This document shows, in pieces, positions 1 through 9,224 of a stretch of DNA of 64,000 bases (positions are counted from its first letter, which is position 1; each line of letters opens with the position of its first letter). Location of the stretch: the NCBI GenBank assembly GCA_023014485.1, contig JAJOZX010001575.1, forward strand, positions 62,001-126,000, written 5' to 3'. The notes under the pieces were generated by a model, which made no database searches, was not told the DNA's origin, and saw nothing but the letters and a program-made list of their open reading frames with translations. The position numbers and the translations under genes are program-made. The DNA comes from Bathynomus jamesi. Its lineage: Eukaryota; Arthropoda; Malacostraca; Isopoda; Cirolanidae.

Positions 1-943
1 AGTTTCCAAAAAGTCAGATTTTGTCTAACTATTATTTCAAATATTTTAGTGAAATGAGATGTAAGCGACACTGGCCTATAGTTTTTGGCCTCGGATCGAT
101 TTCCCCCTTTATATATTGGGACTATGTTCGCGCTCTTCAGGATGCGCGGTATTTCTCCCGTGTCTAGTGATCGTCTCCATATCCAATATAGAGGCTCAGC
201 AATTGCATTCTTGCAGTTTTTGATCAGTGTGGCATTCCATTTATCCGGTCCTGCCGCTGTGTGTGTTTTTAGTTTCCCTATAGCTTATGTAATATCATCT
301 GTCGTAAAGTCGAAGTCCGTTATACTTTCCCTTTGTAGTTCTTCTTCAAAGAACGCGTTTCTATCGTATATCAGTTTGTCAGTTTTTGGGATACTAAAAG
401 ATGATTCGTACTGAGCTCTTAATATTTCAGATACTTCTGTTAGATCATCAGGTAAAAAACTGTTCTCGTTTTCAGAGGTCCGATAGTCGCATGGTTTTTC
501 GACTTCCTTTTTTACAAAATTATGGAAGTACTTTGAGTTAACCTTTAGCGCTTCTTTCGCGTCGTCGTCGTCTTTTTCTGTATGCTTCTTAATTAGTTCC
601 TGTATGACATCATCGATACTCTGCAGTTTATCATTTAATATTTTTCTGATGTTGTTATCTTTACAGTTACTTAATTTTGCAGTCACTCTTTTTCTCTTTC
701 CGAACAATGACCTCTTTTGTCTCTCGAACCTGCTTCTCTTTCCTCTTTGTTGTACTTTTGGGACATGTCTTTCCACAATTTCCACCGTCTTCTCCTCTAA
801 AGTCATTAGCATCTCTTCCGTTGTCTTGGCCTCGAAAATAGTTTTCTAATCTATTACTTCCATGCTGGATGCAACACCTTCCCAATTTATAGCTTTGGAG
901 TGAAAATTAAAGATTTCGAATTTGCTTCTTTCTGTTGTGCGTG
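1..943 (-). pseudogene. LINE ORF2 fragment (endonuclease-RT linker and start of RT)
   Basis: One minus-strand frame from about 943 to the window start reads as the linker and first RT blocks of a non-LTR retrotransposon ORF2 (reverse transcriptase that copies its RNA at a nicked target). The motif AAGPDKWNATLI, then GEIPRILKSANIVPIYKGG and NYRPVSLTS, are RT blocks 0-2 of Jockey/CR1-type LINEs. The upstream basic linker (KRSRFERQKRSLFGKRKR) and KYFHNFVKKE are typical of the spacer between endonuclease and RT. Two in-frame nonsense codons break it: TAG at 846-848 (a Trp is expected) and TAA at 285-287. The catalytic FADD block would lie outside the window. The 5' side stops at a (TA)n tract near 965. 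Clade assignment is inference. Confidence 0.85.
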
Positions 944-960
944 TTCTTTCCTTTCCTGTT

Positions 961-965
961 GCTTT

Positions 966-1025
<60 letters not shown>
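961..1025. repeat. (TA)n microsatellite
   Basis: About 60 bp of TA dinucleotides. It is the target site of the hAT-like element that begins at 1026; the other flank (from about 3815) is also (TA)n. Confidence 0.95.
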
Positions 1026-1028
<3 letters not shown>

Positions 1029-1176
1029 TGGTGGACCGGATATCCGCATCCGCACTTCTGACTGCGGATGTTATGCGGATATTACCTCTAAGAAATTATG
1101 CAATTTACAATGAAATTAGCTTATAAAGTAGCTTATGAGGCCCAGTCATGCACATTTCATATAAAGTATTAATTAT

Positions 1177-3483
1177 CACTGGGGAACAAAAAAAAATTTC
1201 TTGGTGCCTGAGATTTTAGACCTTATTCTGGATATTTTCATGCCACTGATTCAGAAAATATCATCCATTTTGTTCTAGCAGCTCTAGTTTTTGAGATATT
1301 GCATACGTCATTACCTACTTTATTACCCTTCTGGAACGGTATTATGAGTTGCTCGTAAATCTAAATGCATCTGTATAATTAAATTGTAGCTATGATTTTG
1401 CTGATGTTGCTGTTTTGCATGTGTATTGTACATGTACTAACGTGAATTCTTTCCTGTTACAGGTGTTGACATGGCTTCATCACGAAGAAAGTGTTTAAAT
1501 CATCCAGATGTGTTTTGTTTTATCTGCGGAGAGTACACGTTCATTGAACAGAGAAAAACTATTACTGATTTTGTGAAAAAAGCTTATTTTGCCTATTTCA
1601 AAGTACAACTAGGGGACCAAGATAAGCCATGGGCTCCTCATGTTGTGTGTAAAACGTGTACGGAGCATCTGCGGCAATGGACCAACGGAAAGAGGTGGTG
1701 CCTGAAATTTGGTATACCAATGGTATGGAGAGAACAAAGAAACCACAGTGATGACTGTTACTTTTGTTTGGTGAATATAAAGGGCATCAATGGACGTAAC
1801 CGGAGTAAATGGACGTATCCTGACATAGATTCAGCTAGACGGCCTGTTTCACATTCAGATGAGATACCTGTCCCATCATTCAGCCATCTTTCAGAGCTCC
1901 CTCAAGAAGATGATGAATCTGCTACTGACAAAGAAAGCATATGTGGGCAAAATGACAGTGATTTCGAAGGACCGTCACCAGTTGCAGAAGGTTTTAGTCA
2001 ACACGAATTAAACGACCTCATAAGGGACTTAAGTCTTTCGAAGAAATCGTCTGAATTGTTAGCTTCCAGGCTGGGAGAAAAAAATTTACTGCTGCCGGGA
2101 ACCAAAATCACGTTATATCGCGACAGAGAAAAGGATTTACTGCCCTTCTTCTCAAAAGAGAACGATTTAGTTTTCTGCAACAATGTGCGCGGATTGCTGA
2201 TGAAAATGGGCATATCGGAATACACACCAAGTGAATGGCGGTTATTCATAGATAGCTCCAAACGGAGCCTAAAATGTGTTCTTCTACACAACGGCAACAG
2301 ATACAGATCAATCCCAATTGGTCACTCAGTCGGTATGAGAGAAGAGCACGGGACAGTCGCCCTAGTCCTAGAAAAGATATCATACCGAGACCACCAATGG
2401 GTGATCTGTGTGGATCTGAAGATGGTGAATTTTCTCCTGGGCCAGCAGAGCGGGTACACCAAGTACCCGTGCTTTATATGTCTCTGGGACAGTAGAGCTA
2501 AAGATGACACTGGGTGAGAAGACAGTGGCCTCTGAGAGAAAACATGGTGGTTGGAGAAAAAAATATCATCAAAGAAGCTTTGGTTGACAGAGAAAGGATC
2601 ATATTGCCACCACTGCACATCAAACTAGGTTTGATGAAACAATTTATAAAGGCTTTGAACAGAGATGGGACGTGTTTTGGCTACATATGTAGAAAATTTC
2701 CTGCGCTGAGCATGGAAAAGCTGAAGGCAGGTATTTTCGATGGACCGCAAATCCGGAAACCCATGAAAGACCCGCGTTTCCAAGATTCAATGGACAACAT
2801 TGAGGCACGTGCGTGGTCATCGTTTAGTATGGTTGTGAAGAATTTCCTTGGGAACTATAAGGCCGATAACTACGGTGAACTAGTGGAGAATATGCTCTCT
2901 TCTTTTTGTAAACTTGGCTGTAAAATGAGCATGAAACTGCATTACCTCCACAGTCATTTGGATCGTTTCCCAGATAACCTCGGTGATCTAAGCGAGGAAC
3001 AGGGTGAACGATTTCACCAAGAACTAAGGACCATGGAAGAACGGTACCGCGGACGATGGGATACTCACATGATGGCAGATTACTGCTGGAGCATCCAACG
3101 CGAATGTCCTGGCACATCTCATCGCAAGAAATCTCAGAAACGCGGTTTATGTGAGATGTCTCAATGAAAGAACTTTTTTTGCCGTTCGTGTCTCAAGCTT
3201 GTTTGAATTTAAGAAATATTTTTCGTACCTTATGCTTGTTTGATGTTAATACACTATTTTTGCCGACATTCATCATACTTTTGTATTCAATTGACAACAA
3301 CAGTGATTGCCAGTCAGCAATTATATAATATTATATACATTATATAGAAATATATAGATATATATCATATCTTGATAAGCAGAGCTGATGGAGAAAAACT
3401 AATGTCATTTTTAGAATCAGCGACCTCAATATACCCAGAAACAGGTCTAACATCTAAGTCACCAAAAGTTGTGTTCCCCAGTG
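1177..3483 (+). mobile_element. DNA transposon with ~120-bp imperfect terminal inverted repeats
   Basis: The ends are CACTGGGGAACA (1177-1188) and its exact complement (3472-3483). Behind them the two sides stay alignable as inverted repeats for about 120 bp, with shared words such as TTGGTG, TTAGACCT, CTGATTC and CAGCTCT. A perfect 6-bp duplication AATTAT flanks the element (1171-1176 and 3484-3489). It carries one coding region (1471-3167) for a zinc-finger protein of a family repeated in arthropod genomes. A 6-bp duplication does not fit Tc1/mariner (TA), piggyBac (TTAA) or the usual 8-bp hAT, so I leave the superfamily open. Confidence 0.75.
1471..3167 (+). pseudogene. Transposase-like zinc-finger protein, one frameshift
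   Basis: The first frame runs 1471-2517 and the second continues from 2514 to 3167. Joined at HWVRRQWPLRE they make about 565 residues. N-terminal Cys/His pairs (CLNHPDVFCFICG, CKTCTEH, CYFCL) form zinc-binding knuckles. A middle acidic linker is followed by FIDSSKRSLK, CVDLKMVNFLLGQQSGYTKYPCF and, near the end, EEQGERFHQEL. The D, D and E of these three motifs are spaced like an RNase H-fold DDE triad; that role is inference. I recall this as a multicopy uncharacterised arthropod family, not a named host gene. The start ATG follows a good acceptor (TTTCCTGTTACAG, about 1450-1462), so a 5' non-coding exon is possible. The frameshift near 2510 makes the copy inactive. Confidence 0.75.
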
Positions 3484-3814
3484 AATTATTAATGACCAAA
3501 CAAATATATAAACCTCAAAATATAAATACCTGGTACACAGAAAATTGAATGAAACTTGTTTCATTGAATTTTCTGTGGCTGAAACTCTTGAGAAAGTTAT
3601 TATTTTTATCATAATGAAAACATTAATATTAATTTTAATTCTTATGCATTGCCTGCCATAATAGTAATATCACGAAATTTGAAAAATTATGTCATATATT
3701 CATAATTCTATATTATATTGATAGATTAACTAAATATCCGCATCCGCGGATATTGAAATTAAAGATCTGCATCCGCAGATGTTGAAAAACTGACATCCGG
3801 TCCACCACTAATTT

Positions 3815-3850
<36 letters not shown>
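3815..3850. repeat. (TA)n microsatellite
   Basis: A TA run between the hAT-like element and the Penelope fold-back. A second TA run (3984-4008) marks where the inner fold-back entered. Confidence 0.9.
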
Positions 3851-3854
<4 letters not shown>

Positions 3855-3895
3855 AATAAAACCACGAAGGAAAGGAAACACAGATGGTGCTCAAG

Positions 3896-3920
3896 CGCTT
3901 TCGTCTAATGACATCCTCAG
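3896..3920 (-). ncRNA. Hammerhead-like core in PLE tail (left arm)
   Basis: On the minus strand: CTGAGGA (3914-3920), a GTC-ATTA-GAC stem-loop, then GAAA (3899-3902). This is the CUGANGA-stem II-GAAA order of hammerhead ribozymes, which published work finds in PLE terminal repeats. Stems I and III are not obvious, so activity is doubtful. Confidence 0.4.
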
Positions 3921-4085
3921 GAACACTGAAGTACATAAAGAATTACAGCCTATATATAGGTTACAGAAAAAAAAAAAAATATCTCTATATATATATATAT
4001 ATATATATAAATTTAAGCAGAAAGCAACAGACAAGGAAAGAAACATCCATCAAGTTGGAAAGGGACTATATTTTGTATATTGCAA

Positions 4086-4116
4086 CGTTTCAAGCACAAA
4101 CTATGCTCATCCTCAG
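4086..4116 (-). ncRNA. Hammerhead-like core in PLE tail (inner fold-back, left)
   Basis: Minus strand CTGAGGA (4110-4116), stem GAGCA/TGCTT, GAAA (4088-4091). It is the inverted copy of 5070-5100. Confidence 0.4.
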
Positions 4117-4384
4117 GCAAAAATTCTAAAAAGTTAAAAACATATTAAAAACCATAATGACTAACAAATTAAAATAGGGAAAAAATCCACAAGCATTAAA
4201 AACAAAGTCACACTAAAAAAATTCTAGAAAGTTACAATTAAAAACCATAATGACTATTATGAAACAAAAGCGAACAATTAACAAGCTTTAAAACAATAAA
4301 AGTGACACTAAAAACGAACAATGAATAACAGCTATAAAATACAAAATGTAAAACTCAAAAAACTAAAAATTCACAGGCTATCTT

Positions 4385-4671
4385 TTAATTTGCTATCTAT
4401 TGGTAGCACTGTGCGAAGCCTCGAGTCGCGTTTCTGTGCCCATATGGGCATAAGCCATAGAACTGACAAACCTTTGAAAACTAAAGAAGCTTCAGCTATA
4501 CGCAGCCATGTTGTTCTATGCAAAGTCGATATAACTTTAGCTAATTTTAACATTTTAGATTCCGCTCCGTGTGAGCAAACGTTAAGACTTTTAGAATCCC
4601 TGTACTATATTAAAAAACTCTCCCCTTCGCTTAACTCTGATATTTCATCCGTTCCCCTCCGTCTAAACTGA
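4385..4671 (+). pseudogene. PLE GIY-YIG endonuclease C-terminal fragment
   Basis: About 95 residues, truncated at the arm junction. IGSTVRSLESRFCAHMGISH matches the second strand and helix of PLE GIY-YIG nucleases (a usual form is Y-V-G-S-T-x-R-x-L with the catalytic Arg, then EHxGxSxRT). LLESLYYIKK holds the catalytic Glu and SPSLNSD the terminal Asn. The domain nicks target DNA for PLE insertion. The GIY strand is lost, so it cannot be active. The reading frame runs into the inverted UTR upstream. Confidence 0.7.
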
Positions 4672-5069
4672 ACATCTTGAACAACCAACCTTTACTTGGT
4701 TTTAGATGCTTCTGTTTTTTTAGTTTTGCCTCGGAATCTGTGCTGCTTAGACTTAAGGTGTGTTCCTTTTAGTGTGGGTTTTTAATTTTTTAGTGTTTTA
4801 AAAGATAGCCTGTGAATTTTTAGTTTTTTGAGTTTTACATTTTGTATTTTATAGCTGTTATTCATTGTTCGTTTTTAGTGTCACTTTTATTGTTTTAAAG
4901 CTTGTTAATTGTTCGCTTTTGTTTCATAATAGTCATTATGGTTTTTAATTGTAACTTTCTAGAATTTTTTTAGTGTGACTTTGTTTTTAATGCTTGTGGA
5001 TTTTTTCCCTATTTTAATTTGTTAGTCATTATGGTTTTTAATATGTTTTTAACTTTTTAGAATTTTTGC

Positions 5070-5100
5070 CTGAGGATGAGCATAGTTTGTGCTTGAAACG
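5070..5100 (+). ncRNA. Hammerhead-like core in PLE tail (inner fold-back, right)
   Basis: CTGAGGA (5070-5076), a 5-bp stem GAGCA/TGCTT, GAAA (5095-5098), then CG. Stem III is not clear; a possible GTC lies downstream. Confidence 0.45.
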
Positions 5101-5236
5101 TTGCAATATACAAAATATAGTCCCTTTCCAACTTGATGGATGTTTCTTTCCTTGTCTGTTGCTTTCTGCTTAAATTGAAATTGAAGCTTGCCAGAAGCGG
5201 CCTTCACCAATATATATAATTATATATATATATATA

Positions 5237-5978
5237 CAGGGTGGGCGGAAAGTAGCTCCCTATTTTGGATTGGTAAAAAAATACGTATATTATCCATTTA
5301 TTTCAGAAGAAATAATATGAAAAGGTAGGCATACATGGTAGGTTTTCTCTAAAATTCAATGTGGGCTCCAACTCTTTCCACCAGCTTCTGGAGCCGCCCA
5401 GGAATGGCGTCCACTGACTTTAGCAGGAACTCCGGCGGGATGGAGGACATGACTTCCCGAATTCGGTCCTCCAGTTCTTCCAATGTCCTCGGTTTGGTGC
5501 GGTAGACTTCTTCCTTTACCCACCCCCAAAGAAAGAAGTCGCACGGTGTCAAGTCGGGGCTCCTGGCTGGCCATTGTTGTCCGTGAGTGGCTGGATGCCC
5601 ACTCCCCTGGGCGTTGGATGGGTCGTCGTGGTCCACATCAATGGCCAGCCAGGAGCCCCGACTTGACACCGTGCGACTTCTTTCTTTGGGGGTGGGTAAA
5701 GGAAGAAGTCTACCGCACCAAACCGAGGACATTGGAAGAACTGGAGGACCGAATTCGGGAAGTCATGTCCTCCATCCCGCCGGAGTTCCTGCTAAAGTCA
5801 GTGGACGCCATTCCTGGGCGGCTCCAGAAGCTGGTGGAAAGAGTTGGAGCCCACATTGAATTTTAGAGAAAACCTACCATGTATGCCTACCTTTTCATAT
5901 TATTTCTTCTGAAATAAATGGATAATATACGTATTTTTTTACCAATCCAAAATAGGGAGCTACTTTCCGCCCACCCTG
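5237..5978. mobile_element. Mariner fold-back (head-to-head 3' halves)
   Basis: Both ends read inward as CAGGGTGGGCGGAAAGTAGC and are flanked by TA, the target of Tc1/mariner elements. The left arm (5237 to about 5577) is an inverted copy of the right arm (about 5640-5978), and both encode the transposase C-terminus up to the same end. The 62-bp centre belongs to the right copy, which is longer. It is an inverted dimer of the 3' half rather than a simple deletion derivative. Confidence 0.8.
5578..5866 (+). pseudogene. Mariner transposase C-terminal fragment
   Basis: Frame VREWLDAHSPGRWMGRRGP leads into WPARSPDLTPCDFFLWGWVK, the last catalytic Asp region of mariner transposases (cut-and-paste DDD enzymes), then a helical tail ending GAHIEF and a stop at 5866. 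The first two catalytic Asp are missing. The complementary arm (5349-5574, minus) repeats the piece from WPARSPD onward. GRWxGRRGP before WPxRSPDLTPxD is like the DD41D-type elements, as in the mariner at 8400-9157. Confidence 0.75.
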
Positions 5979-6108
5979 TATATACAATAAACGGAGAAAC
6001 AAAATTAGAGGATTGTGGAAGGGGGCACACAAATTTATAAGGAAAAACTATCGATTTTTAGCACAAGATTAAAAGAAATTGTTTCCAACCAATGTTATAG
6101 ATAACAAA

Positions 6109-6149
<41 letters not shown>

Positions 6150-6363
6150 AATTTATACTGGAAATCTGCTCTGGTTTTAGCACACTGCTCTTTTTTGTAT
6201 ATAAAAATTGAACAATTATCGATTTTTAGCACAAGATTAAAAGATTAAAAAATATATATATATATATACAAATTTATACTGGAAATCTGCCCAGGTTTTG
6301 GCACTCTGACCTATTTTTTTGTATATAAAAATTGAAAATAAAAGTTATTAGGGTGGCATAAAA

Positions 6364-7185
6364 ATTTACCAAAGATTTAGCGTTCTACCTTTCTTATCTA
6401 AATCTGTTCTGAAGGAATTCAAAACAACAGGATCGAGTTGAAAAAGACCTTTGCTTATGTTGAAGTTATTTGTTAGTTGGATAATGGCTAGGCTGACCAT
6501 ATTTCCTTGAGACAAAAACGGGACATTGGGATGGCAAAAAAGGGACGGGGGTTATGTAATATTCTGTATTCATGAAAAAGTAAGTTCATAAACCGGGACA
6601 AAATTGACATTTTTATTAAAACGACGGGACGGCCAGGAAATATTAAAAAAACGGTACTGTCCCGTTCAAAACGGTACGTATGGTCAGCCTAATAATGGCA
6701 GACTCAAGAATATTTCTATTAACAATGTTGCTAGAGTGGAATAAAACTAAAGCATTATTCCAATCAATACAGTGGGATAACTCTGACAAATGGACAAAAA
6801 GGGCACTGGACAACTGTCCTGTTCTAACGGAATATTGATGCTGTTTTATACGTGTGTGCAAATCCTTTCCCGTCTGACCTATGTAAAAGGAATCACATTG
6901 TTTATAACCAATTTTATAGATAATGCCTGAATTATTGGTAGGACTATTTTTTACTATGATATTTTTCACAATATTGTTATATGAAAATATTACATTAATA
7001 TCCAAAAGTTTAAATACATTAGCAATGCCTAAAAAGCCCGGGAAAAATGGAAGTACTAAAATATTTTTTGACAAAGTACGAGTGTTATTATTGACGCGAT
7101 AGAAAGTTCGTTTTGCCTTGTTGAGACAAGATTCCATAAACGCAGATGGATAACACAGATCACTTCCAATACCGTTGATTTTTTT
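6364..7185 (-). pseudogene. PLE RT-endonuclease C-terminus, left arm, MITE-interrupted
   Basis: Minus-strand frame from KINGIGSDLCYP through the connector (LPFFPGF) to the GIY-YIG nuclease: IIYKIGYKQC, DSFYIGQTGKDLHTRIKQHQ, ALFVHLSELSHCIDWNNAL, and ILESAII with the catalytic Glu. The Y, G, R, H and E positions of the nuclease are all present. The frame is open until the MITE at 6489-6691 replaces the last ~40 codons, giving an artificial stop at 6643. Beyond the MITE the C-terminus (ending RTLNLW in the other arm) resumes at 6488-6364. The reverse transcriptase itself is absent. Confidence 0.8.
6489..6691. mobile_element. hAT-type MITE, 203 bp, perfect 8-bp TSD
   Basis: Ends TAGGCTGACCATA and TATGGTCAGCCTA, flanked by ATAATGGC on both sides (6481-6488, 6692-6699). 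The opposite arm of the PLE palindrome holds the empty site (GCCATTATCC, about 7680-7690) with a single ATAATGGC. A relative lies at 35062-35263. Confidence 0.93.
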
Positions 7186-7199
7186 CAGCATCGAATTAG

Positions 7200-7803
7200 A
7201 AAAAATCAACGGTATTGGAAGTGATCTGTGTTATCCATCTGCGTTTATGGAATCTTGTCTCAACAAGGCAAAACGAACTTTCTATCGCGTCAATAATAAC
7301 ACTCGTACTTTGTCAAAAAATATTTTAGTACTTCCATTTTTCCCGGGCTTTTTAGGCATTGCTAATGTATTTAAACTTTTGGATATTAATGTAGTATTTT
7401 CATATAACAATATTGTGAAAAATATCATAGTAAAAAATAGTCCTACCAATAATTCATGCATTATCTATAAAATTGGTTATAAACAATGTGATTCCTTTTA
7501 CATAGGTCAGACGGGAAAGGATTTGCACACGTATAAAACAGCATCAATATTCAGTTAGAACAGGACAGTTGTCCAGTGCCCTTTTTGTCCATTTGTCAGT
7601 TATCCCACTGTATTGATTGGAATAATGCTTTAGTTTTATTCCACTCTAGCAACATTGTTAATAGAAATATTCTTGAGTCTGCCATTATCCAACTAACAAA
7701 TAACTTCAACATAAGCAAAGGTCTTTTTCAACTCGATCCTGTTGTTTTGAATTCCTTCAGAACAGATTTAGATAAGAAAGGTAGAACGCTAAATCTTTGG
7801 TAA
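7200..7803 (+). pseudogene. PLE endonuclease C-terminus, right arm
   Basis: Complement of the 6364-7185 copy: same connector, FYIGQTGKDLHT, HCIDWNN, ILESAII. It then runs on to the true C-terminus (LFQLDPVVLNSFRTDLDKK, ending at 7803). Two 2-bp deletions relative to the left arm (near 7530 and 7598) shift the frame, so this arm lost coding capacity by small deletions and the left arm by MITE insertion. Confidence 0.8.
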
Positions 7804-8028
7804 ATTTTTATGCCACCCTAATAACTTTTATTTTCAATTTTTATATACAAAAAAATAGGTCAGAGTGCCAAAACCTGGGCAGATTTCCAGTATAAATTTG
7901 TGTATATATATATATTATATTTTTTTTAATCTTTTAATCTTGTGCTAAAAATCGATAATTGTTCAATTTTTATATACAAAAAAGAGCAGTGCTAAAACCA
8001 GGGCAGATTTCCAGTATAAATTTGTATG

Positions 8029-8059
<31 letters not shown>

Positions 8060-8243
8060 ATCTATAACATTGGTTGGAAACAATTTCTTTAATCTTGTGC
8101 TAAAAATAGAGTTTTTCCTTATAAATTTGTGTCCCCCTTCCACAATCCTCTATTTTGTTTCTCCGTTTATTGTATATATATAGATTTTTTTTTTTTTTTC
8201 TGTAACCTATATAGGCTGTAATTCTTTATGTACTTCAGTGTTC

Positions 8244-8268
8244 CTGAGGATGTCATTAGACGAAAGCG
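8244..8268 (+). ncRNA. Hammerhead-like core in PLE tail (right arm)
   Basis: CTGAGGA (8244-8250), GTC-ATTA-GAC stem-loop, GAAA (8262-8265), GCG. Same motif as the left arm at 3896-3920. Stem I partners are not evident. Confidence 0.42.
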
Positions 8269-8399
8269 CTTGAGCACCATCTGTGTTTCCTTCCTTCGTG
8301 GTTTTGTTCATCATAAATATTTTTCACGTGTTACTTTCGTGAAATAATTTTCATATATATATATATCTATATAGATATATATATATATATATATATATA

Positions 8400-9152
8400 C
8401 AGGGTGGGCCGTAAGTTTCCATACATAGGAAAATTTAAACGTTTGTTTTTATGTTTCAGATACCCTAAGAAATGCGTTGTAAGATCTTGTTTACTGATGA
8501 AGCAAATTTTTACGTCAATGGAGAGGTTAATCGGCAAAACATACGTTATTGGAGTAATGCTAACCCTAACTGGCTGAGTCCGACGAAGATGCAAGGTGCC
8601 GGTAAAGTGATGGTGTGGGCCGGGATATGGGGTGACAGAATTATTGGACCAATTTTTTTTGTCAGTGGAAAATCTTAATGCCGAAAGGTATCTTAACATG
8701 TTGCAAGAAGAGATTTTTCCCATCCCTGCTAAACGAGGAAGGTAACTTCCCAGTTACTTCCAGCAAGATGGAGCTCCACCTCATTATGGTCTTCACGTGC
8801 GTCGGTATTTGGATCAGCAGTAGTTTCCGGTGATTGGATTGGTCGGCGTGGTCCTGTGGAGTGGCCTCCCAGATCCCCAGATCTCACCCCCCTTGATTTC
8901 TATCTTTGGGGGCACTTGAAGGCCATGGTGTATCAGGAAAAGATACGAGACATAAATCATCTAAAGGAACGTATCACCAACGCCATTACAAGCATAACGT
9001 CAACTGTGCTAATGCGTGTTCATCAACAGTGGGGAACACGTATTGAAATGTGTTTTCAAAACAATGGCAACCATGTAGAGCATATTATATAAATAAAAAT
9101 GGTTGTCCATAAAAAAATGTTTATTTTTCCTATGTATGGAAACTTACGGCCC

Positions 9153-9157
<5 letters not shown>
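8400..9157 (+). mobile_element. Mariner element with 5' coding deletion
   Basis: TIRs: CAGGGTGGGCCGTAAGTTTC on the left, and on the right its complement ending at 9157. The similarity runs inward about 35 bp (TTTCCATACATAGGAAAA). TA runs flank both sides. The N-terminal DNA-binding half of the transposase is gone: the catalytic core starts within 75 bp of the left TIR. Confidence 0.85.
8472..9092 (+). pseudogene. Mariner transposase catalytic domain, frameshifted
   Basis: The first frame (8472-8678) has [13 protein letters not shown] with catalytic Asp 1 and [18 protein letters not shown] shifted frame near 8756 gives QQDGAPPHYGLHV (Asp 2). A third frame from about 8832 gives WIGRRGPVEWPPRSPDLTPL and DFYLWG (Asp 3), ending at 9092. 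The second-to-third Asp spacing is about 41 residues after allowing for a stop and a frameshift, which fits the DD41D mariner group. The substrate would be the element's own TIRs. Confidence 0.8.

Positions 9158-9222
<65 letters not shown>
9158..9222. repeat. (TA)n microsatellite
   Basis: Over 60 bp of TA next to the mariner right end. Confidence 0.95.

Positions 9223-9224
<2 letters not shown>

Larger units (their letters stand above)
1026..3810. mobile_element. hAT-like non-autonomous element split by another transposon
   Basis: Ends match as inverted repeats: TAGTGGTGGACCGGATATC on the left and the complement of GACATCCGGTCCACCACTA on the right. Just inside both ends lie repeated GCGGATGCGGAT-type words (1036-1085 and 3735-3780), the sort of subterminal repeats used for hAT transposase binding. 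No clean 8-bp target duplication can be read because both flanks are (TA)n. Without the inner transposon (1177-3483 plus one copy of its AATTAT duplication) the element would be about 470 bp, which suits a MITE. A 19-bp palindrome pair (3537-3555 / 3558-3576, one mismatch) sits in its right half. Confidence 0.7.
4010..5175. mobile_element. Second Penelope-like fold-back, arms ~375 bp
   Basis: 4010-4384 is the complement of 4800-5175. Between the arms lies a GIY-YIG endonuclease remnant (4385-4671) followed by its 3' UTR. So the element reads inverted tail, endonuclease, UTR, tail. It sits inside the TA tract of the larger fold-back; the matching spot in the right arm (about 8170-8190) is empty. 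Its tail and endonuclease differ from those of the outer element, so it is a different PLE family. Confidence 0.8.
3849..8314. mobile_element. Penelope-like element fold-back (inverted dimer), arms ~1.1 kb
   Basis: The right arm (7200-8314) is the near-exact complement of a left arm now split into 3849-3983, 5984-6488 and 6692-7186. The two coding arms meet at a 14-bp spacer (7186-7199). Each arm carries the 3' part of a PLE: GIY-YIG endonuclease, 3' UTR with TA-rich tracts, then a tail with a CTGAGGA...GAAA core. The left arm was interrupted in its TA tract by the fold-backs at 4010-5175 and 5237-5978, and in its coding part by the MITE at 6489-6691; the right arm has none of these. PLEs are known to occur in tandem and inverted arrangements, so this fits the family, but such long, near-identical arms are notable. 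Confidence 0.85.

Noticed and set aside
960..1025. Open frames of Tyr-Ile repeats across TA tracts (also near 4000, 9160 and 16670)
   Set aside because: Translation of (TA)n; no coding meaning.
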